In this document: positions 7,101-11,671 of the stretch, piece after piece
Layout of the letters: each line of letters opens with the position of its first letter
Numbering within the stretch: position 1 is the stretch's first letter
Origin: Phycisphaerales bacterium
GTDB lineage: Bacteria; Planctomycetota; Phycisphaerae; Phycisphaerales; SM1A02
NCBI GenBank assembly: GCA_022447165.1
Contig: JAKVBR010000039.1
Span: 1 to 11,671 of the forward strand
DNA: 11,671 bases
Reading direction: 5' to 3'
Notes under the pieces: model-generated
What the model saw: only the letters and a program-made list of their open reading frames with translations
What the model was told of the DNA's origin: nothing
Databases searched by the model: none
Position numbers and translations under genes: made by a program

Positions 7101-7964
7101 TCCACTGCCCGTTAAATCTTCAAATCTAACTACATGATATGAGTTGTTGGATAAATCACCTGATGTGGAATCATCATCATCTAAATCACCTGAGAGAATA
7201 GTTATATATTGGCGGGGATTTCTATCGCTTAATTTTTCTTCTATACCTTCAAACCCACCATATATATTCACATTCCCTACCATGCGAAAAGAGGACTCCC
7301 TCGGGTCGGGTGATTGCAAACGATCAGTAGGTGTATAAGTTCCTTGCGCAACCCATATCTGATCACCCGAACTTGCTACATTAAGAGCTTCTTGAGGATG
7401 TGTAAATGCATTAGCCCATGAAGTCCCCGAGCCTTGTCCATTTGCATTTTGATTGACATACCAAACGGTGGGATCCCCTGATGTGTTCCCTGTAATTAAC
7501 AAAGTTCCTATTCCAGAATCTCCCTCGTAACCTCCTACTCTGAGGTAGTAGTTTATTCCCTCTGAAAGCGTTATTTCAATCATGGAGTAATAATCTTGAC
7601 AGTCAGATTGGGTTACCTCACTATCACCATTGCAAGCAATTTGTTGAAATGATCCGCATGTTCCTTGGTATAGAACTATTGAAGTATCATAACTACTAGA
7701 GTTACATGTAGAAAATTGGTATGTCCCAGTATACGCAGGTGTAAACTCTAGCCAAACATCTGGTGTTTTTGTGGTCCAATTCAAAAAGGTATCGGGGCAT
7801 TGTGCTTCATTAGGTAAGGGACTACTAGCAGTTGCACAAGTTGTATCAAAAGAAGTATATCCCTCAAAAGCCAGAATTGGAAAAGAGCATTCATCACCGG
7901 GGCATTGTGCATAGGACATTGATGTAACTATGTACAAAAAAAATAAACTCAAGAATCTGCGCAT
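4179..7964 (-). CDS. Modular secreted protein: PPC-like, beta-helix, FG-GAP repeats, GC-type dockerin tail
   Basis: The 1261-residue product begins with a signal peptide (MRRFLSLFFLYIVTSMSYA-Q). Residues about 25-160 look like a PPC-type beta-sandwich (VWLEFTPAYTGTYQFSTC, SYDTSIVLYQGTCG). From about 167, VNQNANGQGSGTSWANAF opens a right-handed beta-helix region with GGGIYINN, YGGGVYVSE and SPLIDAGDNS, closing near residue 550 at DFGSFEH, as in the Pmp/choice-of-anchor-Q type. Residues about 555-830 are Asn/Ser-rich beta repeats. Residues about 835-1205 hold seven FG-GAP/VCBS-like repeats with D-x-[DN]-x-DG loops, for example DFNGDGTANDLVVANHG and DFDNDGDHDLVV. The last 55 residues have two Ca-binding loops, DIDGNGIVEVTD and DVDGSGIVDVSD, each followed by DLLxVxxxWG, ending in GTC. 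The start is supported by AAGGA (7972-7976) seven bases upstream. It is probably a surface or extracellular binding protein; the ligand is unknown. No catalytic residues can be named, though polysaccharide binding or cleavage is possible for the beta-helix. Confidence 0.85.
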   Translation of the reverse strand: MRRFLSLFFLYIVTSMSYAQCPGDECSFPILAFEGYTSFDTTCATASSPLPNEAQCPDTFLNWTTKTPDVWLEFTPAYTGTYQFSTCNSSSYDTSIVLYQGTCGSFQQIACNGDSEVTQSDCQDYYSMIEITLSEGINYYLRVGGYEGDSGIGTLLITGNTSGDPTVWYVNQNANGQGSGTSWANAFTHPQEALNVASSGDQIWVAQGTYTPTDRLQSPDPRESSFRMVGNVNIYGGFEGIEEKLSDRNPRQYITILSGDLDDDDSTSGDLSNNSYHVVRFEDLTGSGRAVIDGFVITQGNADNNQLGGGIYINNVDTDFTTCPLIDQCKILGNYADYGGGVYVSETAAVLVNRCVLTQNNAQFAGGGAYTKGSTALQNCLVNANHSDGEGGAIQCMSNGQVAIRSTTIVQNTANIFGCLGSSSANINFYNSILWGNRDVNGGNQQFDIRQANVNFNYTCVEFIGDQLPGNGNTDLNPRFLSEFGNDGIPSTGDELFRLLQQSPLIDAGDNSQVFSLIDLAGNNRQINDPYMPDTGPDDSGAPIVDFGSFEHVPNSNNIGIWSNSGSTDSDFNNPKNWLPFEVPDVGWTGLINTNEARFINVYKTSFADRLIISSGLVTFDLSNQSLYLAANSDPLTVESYDQRSTAVFKGLGGILNISSYLNLNNANLIFKDNLTVNAANINIRNDSEFGFDGYLSGNINNYGGNLLPGYKSIGRIFINGSLNSRENQNSNLDLVGRMSFDIHGSNSNLYDSIEVTKSINDLNSIELQWSNDYVPAVGDSYNILDVSSYEASTTLVFARGLPRGVSCQWSPPNSSGVIGGDDVTIETTGPVEFDSALTMPIALKPNAYTVLDVDGLNGPDLAMTLSSTLEGGDGVVVVLLNNGSSNGEWQGFTQQSGITVGVEPMDIEHADFNGDGTANDLVVANHGDDSVTVLLNDGSGNFSLSEVLTDTSPRYIAVGDYVEDANDVVDIAVACDSFNTTVLQNNPALGAMGATWANVGSLSTPLPADIDPSDVNNDKDLDFILLNGSSDGVRVLEGNGAGGGPFGLVFDDALVSGSDAIELEFADLNDDGFEDAITVNNGNGTMSVLLGDGSELGPASSFAVGTSPESTTVADFDNDGDHDLVVSVIGDVSGERELQVIRNDTEAVLLLVEDQITGSGNEPEMIEHGDFNQDGLLDIVSIVEIDPVTGTLPGVGVFLNITTVVNDCEGDIDGNGIVEVTDLLEVIAAWGSSDVNADVDGSGIVDVSDLLLVVANWGTC

Positions 7965-8107
7965 TGAAAAATCCTTAAATACCTGTTCATTTAGCTGAAC
8001 TCTCTAAACATAACTATGCCATGGATATTGTTTTAATCGATGGCCAAAATATCTAAATTCATATATTTCTTTTTTTATTATTAGTTTCACGTCCGAAAAT
8101 AACGTTC
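7965..8107. other. AT-rich upstream region of the modular secreted gene
   Basis: This 143-base gap must hold the promoter of the 4179-7964 gene, because an intrinsic terminator closes the tRNA transcript just upstream. It is strongly AT-rich, with an A-rich run on the minus strand around 8071-8080. A short inverted repeat, GTTCA (7985-7989) with TGAAC (7996-8000), lies in the probable 5' leader. I see no convincing -35/-10 pair and no gene. Confidence 0.4.
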
Positions 8108-8137
8108 AAAAATAAAAGCCACTCAAAAAAGTGGCTT
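8108..8137 (-). terminator. Rho-independent terminator after tRNA-Pro
   Basis: Read on the minus strand, AAGCCACT-ttttTg-AGTGGCTT (8137-8116) forms an 8-bp stem and is followed by the T-rich run TTTTATTTTT (8117-8108, overlapping the stem end). It lies 22 bases past the 3' end of tRNA-Pro, so it probably ends the nuoA-tRNA-Pro transcript. The plus strand has no T-tract after the stem, so it is directional. Confidence 0.8.
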
Positions 8138-8159
8138 ATGTTGCTACATGAGCAGTTAA

Positions 8160-8233
<74 letters not shown>

Positions 8234-8271
8234 CAAGTGCGAGATTGAGGATTTTACCTGATTTGCTGGGT

Positions 8272-8649
8272 TTAGTCCCAGTCAAAGACACCCTTTTTCC
8301 AAGCATAAATATAAGCAACAATGCTTGTGCCTAGGAAAAAGAGTATACGCCCTAAGAATAATGCGGCTTCTGATGACCCTTGCTCAAGTTGAGTGAAATC
8401 GACAGCCCATGGGTAGAGAAAGATAATCTCAATATCAAAGACGAGAAAAGTCATTGCGAGAATGTAAAACCGGATATTGAACCGTTTTCTCGCAGTTCCA
8501 ATTGGGTTCATTCCTGATTCGTATGTTGAGTTCTTGACTTCTCCACTTCGCTTTGGACCGAGGAGTCCTGAAGCAAGCAGATTCACAACACCAAAGACCA
8601 CCGCCATGATAATGATGAGTAGAACTGGAAGATAATTAGAGAATTCCAT
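8272..8649 (-). CDS. nuoA: NADH-quinone oxidoreductase subunit A (complex I, ND3-like)
   Basis: The 125-residue product is full length for NuoA, a small membrane-arm subunit of complex I at the junction with the peripheral arm. Three membrane helices are visible: about 6-29 (YLPVLLIIIMAVVFGVV), about 62-84 (FYILAMTFLVFDIEIIFLYP, with the conserved acidic D/E pair) and about 96-114. The family signature loop reads YESGMNPIG followed by RKRFNIRFY; the loop more often reads YECG, so Cys is replaced by Ser here. WAV after the second helix and the end WKKGVFDWD also fit NuoA. No purine-rich ribosome-binding site precedes the ATG (the upstream bases are CTACCTCTCACA). A weak -10-like TACACT (8665-8660) would give a near-leaderless mRNA, which is speculative. 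No nuoB or other nuo gene follows; the next gene is tRNA-Pro and then a terminator. Confidence 0.95.
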   Translation of the reverse strand: MEFSNYLPVLLIIIMAVVFGVVNLLASGLLGPKRSGEVKNSTYESGMNPIGTARKRFNIRFYILAMTFLVFDIEIIFLYPWAVDFTQLEQGSSEAALFLGRILFFLGTSIVAYIYAWKKGVFDWD

Positions 8650-8701
8650 TGTGAGAGGTAGTGTATCCGATTTAACCGTCTCTTAGATGATGCTATGATT
8701 G

Positions 8702-8741
8702 AAAAACCCCCCAAGACGGTGGTGGGTCCATCTCGGGGGGG
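8702..8741 (-). terminator. Rho-independent terminator of the nrdJ transcript
   Basis: On the minus strand, CCCCCCGAGA (8740-8731) pairs with TCTTGGGGGG (8716-8707), ten pairs including one G-U, around a 14-base loop, and TTTTT follows (8706-8702). On the plus strand the G-U becomes an A-C mismatch and no T-tract follows, so it works for minus-strand transcription. It lies about 250 bases after the nrdJ stop and about 50 bases before nuoA, separating the two. Confidence 0.85.
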
Positions 8742-8756
8742 AGGGAAGAGAAGAAG

Positions 8757-8776
8757 GTGTCTCGCAAGCGAGACGC
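8757..8776 (-). other. Short hairpin before the nrdJ terminator
   Basis: GTCTCG (8759-8764) and CGAGAC (8769-8774) form a perfect stem around CAAG. T8758-G8775 and G8757-C8776 extend it to eight pairs. It lies in the nrdJ 3' region just upstream of the terminator. It could be an extra 3'-end stability element or part of a structured RNA. Confidence 0.5.
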
Positions 8777-8798
8777 TCTTCAAGTTTGGGCCAGTAGA

Positions 8799-8978
8799 TC
8801 ATCCATGTCTATGGCATATGTTCACAATTGAGATATCCCAATCTTCTATGTGTGCTGGCGAAGCAGGTGCTACACCGTGAACAGTACTTCGATCCATCGA
8901 GGTGCTGCTCAAGCAATGGGTTCCTTCCTTTTGCTTTACACACATAGTCATCCGTGTCTGGAATACATCAACTCCCAT
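8799..8978 (-). CDS. Candidate 59-residue small protein downstream of nrdJ
   Basis: An ATG (8978-8976) follows the nrdJ stop by 15 bases and has a near-perfect ribosome-binding site. The frame runs 59 residues to TGA (8801-8799), starting MGVDVFQTRMTMCVKQK and ending IVNICHRHG. It has three Cys and several His, no signal peptide and no recognised domain. If real it would be translated from the nrdJ mRNA. There is a competing reading: the frame shifted by two bases is open from 8967 to TAG (8811-8809) and encodes a Cys-rich peptide with C-x2-C-x2-C (DGSKYCSRCSTCFASTHRR) and a later NCEHMP end. That peptide looks more like a zinc-binding protein but has only GTG (8943), TTG (8916) or ATT starts. 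The two cannot both be assigned from sequence alone, and the segment may instead be structured RNA. Confidence 0.3.
   Translation of the reverse strand: MGVDVFQTRMTMCVKQKEGTHCLSSTSMDRSTVHGVAPASPAHIEDWDISIVNICHRHG
8846..8947 (-). ncRNA. Candidate structured RNA element in the nrdJ 3' region
   Basis: A perfect 9-bp inverted repeat, CTATGTGTG (8846-8854) with CACACATAG (8939-8947), closes a roughly 100-base segment. Inside are AAGCAA (8911-8916) with TTGCTT (8931-8936), and CTTCGA (8887-8892) with TCGAGG (8897-8902) around a TCCA tetraloop. The strand is assigned by context, because nrdJ transcription should cross it before the terminator at 8702-8741. It overlaps the small ORF candidate, so the two readings compete. 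I recognise no known RNA family. Confidence 0.3.
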
Positions 8979-8984
8979 CCAGTT

Positions 8985-8993
8985 CTCTCCTTT
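8985..8993 (-). promoter_or_regulatory. Strong ribosome-binding site directly after the nrdJ stop
   Basis: AAAGGAGAG begins at the base after the nrdJ stop codon and leaves eight bases between GGAG and the ATG at 8978. A consensus-like site here has no purpose unless something is translated downstream, so it is the main argument for the small ORF. Confidence 0.5.
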
Positions 8994-11671
8994 TTAAGAG
9001 CAACCAAGTGACTCACCGCAATTGACGCACTTGTAGCATGTGCCATTACGGATTGTGATTTGACCGCACTTAGGGCATGCCGGAGCATCACCCTGCATTT
9101 GGGCAGTTGATTGACTAAGCGACGATTGAACTTTCAACTCTTGTGATTCGAGCGTTGCGGCTCCGCTTTCTGAGGCGCTCACGGTCACGCTGCGAGATAG
9201 CAAAGCAGTCGCAGTTTCTGTCTTCGCCTTTGCGGCATCGACTTTCGGAGTGATTCCACCAAGCGATGTGGTCGAAGAATCTCGGGGTGTCGATCCAGCG
9301 TTTGATTCGGTTGACCATCGTTTGTCCTCCTTGACTGTTGTGGTCCTTGTTGTTTCGCTTGTTTGCGTTGAAGGTCGATTTGGAAGATTTGCTTCGCGGT
9401 AACCCTCGATGAATTGCATTCCCATCCATTGGAAGATGTAGTCAACAAGACTCTTTGCAAACGGAATGTCTCTATTCGTTGTGATGCCTTGTGGCTCAAA
9501 TCGTTGGTAAGCGAACTTGCTTACGAGACTCTCAATAGGAACGCCATATTGGAGCGCCACACTGATTGCAGTGCCAAGACTGTCCATGAGGCCGCCAATC
9601 GTTGACCCCTCCTTGGACATGGTGATGAATAGTTCACCTGGCTGTCCATTTGCGTACATGCCAACGGTGAGGTAACCCTCGTGTCCAGCCACATTGAAAT
9701 GGTGGGTGATACTACTACGCGTGTCAGGCAACCGCTTTCTCATTGGGCGCTCGATGATTTTCTCAACGATTTTCTCAATGACTTGTGGTTGTCCTTCCTT
9801 GGCAAACTCAGCTGCGGTGACAACATCAGTTGCGACTTCTTGCTGTGCTGCTTGGAGTTCGAGTTCATCTTCATCATCTTCAAGCGAGGTGTCAGATGTT
9901 GCGTTGAGTGGTTGGCTTAACTTGCAACCATCGCGATAAAGCGCGTTTGCTTTGAGTCCAAGTTCCCAACTTAGCCAGTATGAGCTCGCGATGTCATCAG
10001 TCGTCGCTTCGTTAGGTAGATTGATTGTTTTTGAAATTGCACCAGTAATGAATGGTTGGCAAGCAGCCATCATTCTGATGTGACCTTCAGGAGCGATATA
10101 CCGTGTGCCAGTTTCACCACAACGGTTTGCACAATCAAACACAGCGAGGTGTTCTTCCTTCAGTTCAGGTGCGCCTTCGATGGTGCCTGTGCCACAAATA
10201 CGCCTATTGATGCATGTGATTTCATCGCTAGACAATCCGAGCAGTTTAAGGCCGTTGAAGTTTGCGTCTGCAGTTGCATCGTCGCGAGTGAGTCCGTGCG
10301 CCTCAAGTACGGATTCGGGGAGTGACCATGCGGAGAATGCAAAACCTAATTCAAAGACAGTTGGTAGCGAATCTTCAATCGCGTCGAGGTCTTCTTCAGA
10401 GAATCCCTTCTCAATGAGGAATTCGTTGAACATGACGACTTCATCTTTGTCTGAAATGGCTTCATGCATAGGGGTGTTTAGCGAAAGCGTGCCCATGACA
10501 TATCGCATCATGCTGTCAACTTCGTTTGCGGCGTAGCCAAGTGATACAAGAGCTGGCTTAAGGGATTGGTTTGCAATCTTAAAGTAGCCACCACCTGCAA
10601 GTTTCTTAAACTTCGTTAGAGCAAAGTCTGGTTCGACGCCCGTTGTGTCACAATCCATTAGCAGGCCAATGGTGCCTGTTGGGGCAATGACTGTGACCTG
10701 AGCATTTCGATAACCGTGACGTTCGCCAAGGTCGTACGCTTCATCCCATGACTGCACAGCACGCCCGAGCAAATCGCCTGCATTTGCAATGTTGATTTCG
10801 TCGTCAAGGAATAGTTGGTGATTAATTGGCACAGGAGGGATGCGGAGTTTTTCATACGCTCCACTGTCTCTTGCAGCGCCATGAGCAGCATGTCTGTGGT
10901 TACGAATGACGCGGAGCATGCTCTCTGCGTTATCAGCGAAACCATCAAATGGTCCAAGTTCAGATGCTATCTCAGCGCTGACTGCGTAAGATCGGCCAGT
11001 CAAAATTGAAGTGATTGCACCACAAACGGCTCGACCCGCTTCGCTGTCATAAGCAATGCCTGCTTGCATGAGCATCGCACCTAAGTTTGCAAAACCAAGC
11101 CCAAGAGTTCTGTAGCGCCAACTCTTATGAGCGATGGCTTCTGATGGGAATGCAGCCATGAGGACTGAAATTTCGAGCACGATGGTCCAAAGACGGATGG
11201 CATGCTCAAACGAGTCGACATCGAAAGTTCTCGTTTTGTTGTTATAGAACTTGATGAGGTTGAGCGATGCGAGGTTGCACGCGGTGTCATCAAGGAACAT
11301 GTATTCGCTGCATGGGTTTGATGCGTTGATGCGACCACTGTTTGGGCAAGTGTGCCAATCATTGATTGCAGTGTCAAACTGAACGCCAGGGTCAGCACAG
11401 TGCCATGCGGCGTCGCAAATTTGATTCCAAAGACCTCGTGCAGGGATGGAACGCATCACTTCGTTATCTGTTCTTCTTACAAGGTCCCAGTTTTCTTCTC
11501 TGTCGACGGCTTCAAAGAAGTCATGAGAGAGTCGCACTGAGTTGTTTGAGTTTTGACCTGAAACGGTTTGATACGCTTCACCATTGAAATCGTAATCGAG
11601 TGTTAATCCAAGATTCGCGGCACGTTCTTGTTGTTCAGGAGAAAGGGTTTTTATGCCTTCAACGAGGGCTG
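8994..11671 (-). CDS. nrdJ: Adenosylcobalamin-dependent (class II) ribonucleotide reductase, 5' truncated
   Basis: NrdJ reduces ribonucleotides to deoxyribonucleotides using an adenosylcobalamin-derived thiyl radical, independent of oxygen. The 891 visible residues run off the right edge, so the N-terminal part with the first redox Cys is missing; the in-frame GTG at 11537 is internal to TVSGQNSNNSVRL. The catalytic NxCxE motif is SNPCSEY (Cys at visible residue 120), and the second redox Cys follows 11 residues later in DDTACNLASLNL. APTGTIG near residue 327 and DCDTTGVEPDFAL are also typical. After the barrel (SWELGLKANALYRDGCKLSQPL) come an acidic linker, EKIVEKIIERP, a C-terminal domain (about 641-765, including FNVAGHEGYLTVGMYANG), a Ser/Thr-rich linker, and a Cys-rich tail with Cys at 865, 868, 878, 881, 884 and 890, ending GCS. 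The tail fits the family's zinc-ribbon/redox shuttle end. All visible key residues are present. Confidence 0.97.
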   Translation of the reverse strand, partial: ALVEGIKTLSPEQQERAANLGLTLDYDFNGEAYQTVSGQNSNNSVRLSHDFFEAVDREENWDLVRRTDNEVMRSIPARGLWNQICDAAWHCADPGVQFDTAINDWHTCPNSGRINASNPCSEYMFLDDTACNLASLNLIKFYNNKTRTFDVDSFEHAIRLWTIVLEISVLMAAFPSEAIAHKSWRYRTLGLGFANLGAMLMQAGIAYDSEAGRAVCGAITSILTGRSYAVSAEIASELGPFDGFADNAESMLRVIRNHRHAAHGAARDSGAYEKLRIPPVPINHQLFLDDEINIANAGDLLGRAVQSWDEAYDLGERHGYRNAQVTVIAPTGTIGLLMDCDTTGVEPDFALTKFKKLAGGGYFKIANQSLKPALVSLGYAANEVDSMMRYVMGTLSLNTPMHEAISDKDEVVMFNEFLIEKGFSEEDLDAIEDSLPTVFELGFAFSAWSLPESVLEAHGLTRDDATADANFNGLKLLGLSSDEITCINRRICGTGTIEGAPELKEEHLAVFDCANRCGETGTRYIAPEGHIRMMAACQPFITGAISKTINLPNEATTDDIASSYWLSWELGLKANALYRDGCKLSQPLNATSDTSLEDDEDELELQAAQQEVATDVVTAAEFAKEGQPQVIEKIVEKIIERPMRKRLPDTRSSITHHFNVAGHEGYLTVGMYANGQPGELFITMSKEGSTIGGLMDSLGTAISVALQYGVPIESLVSKFAYQRFEPQGITTNRDIPFAKSLVDYIFQWMGMQFIEGYREANLPNRPSTQTSETTRTTTVKEDKRWSTESNAGSTPRDSSTTSLGGITPKVDAAKAKTETATALLSRSVTVSASESGAATLESQELKVQSSLSQSTAQMQGDAPACPKCGQITIRNGTCYKCVNCGESLGCS
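9756..9779 (-). repeat. 12-bp tandem duplication inside nrdJ
   Basis: GATTTTCTCAAC (9756-9767) is followed directly by GATTTTCTCAAT (9768-9779), plus-strand reading. It encodes the EKIVEKI repeat in the linker before the C-terminal domain of NrdJ. Similar charged repeats occur at this place in other NrdJ proteins, so it is probably a flexible hinge. Confidence 0.7.

Noticed and set aside
10105..10536. 143-residue plus-strand reading frame
   Set aside because: It is antisense to conserved nrdJ coding sequence and has no independent support.
11535..11537. GTG at 11537 as the nrdJ start
   Set aside because: The frame is open upstream to the window edge and encodes the conserved TVSGQNSNNSVR, so the codon is internal.

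Overview
The window looks like ordinary chromosome from a Planctomycetota bacterium, most likely of the Phycisphaerae. No taxonomic search was run. The basis is a secreted protein ending in the 'GC-type' dockerin tail (DxDGxG...DLLxVxxxWG) that is common in Phycisphaerales, large secreted proteins of unknown function, and the housekeeping set around them. Base composition is moderately AT-rich by eye. No transposase, integrase, CRISPR array or phage gene is visible.

Layout, plus strand from the left edge: the 3' end of asparaginyl-tRNA synthetase (asnS); a 220-base gap rich in inverted repeats; a 233-residue protein with a two-domain cobalamin-binding-like fold whose cobalamin histidine is missing; a perfect 12-bp-stem terminator; and an exported, mostly helical 919-residue protein of unknown function that appears to be two copies of one module joined by a Lys/Gly/Ser/Thr-rich linker. 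It converges on a minus-strand gene.

Minus strand, read right to left: a 5'-truncated class II, adenosylcobalamin-dependent ribonucleotide reductase (nrdJ); about 250 bases of 3' region holding a small ORF with a very strong ribosome-binding site and several inverted repeats; a strong terminator; an isolated nuoA (complex I subunit A); tRNA-Pro(UGG); a second terminator; and a 1261-residue modular secreted protein with a PPC-like domain, a right-handed beta-helix, seven FG-GAP/VCBS-type repeats and a GC-type dockerin tail.

The genes do not form one pathway. asnS, nrdJ, nuoA and tRNA-Pro are core functions, and the two large secreted proteins probably act at the cell envelope. Cobalamin is the only possible common thread: NrdJ needs adenosylcobalamin, and the 579-1280 protein has a cobalamin-type fold that seems to have lost canonical binding. 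The parts least explained by known annotation are the structured leader at 359-578, the duplicated secreted protein, and the nrdJ-distal segment at 8742-8993.
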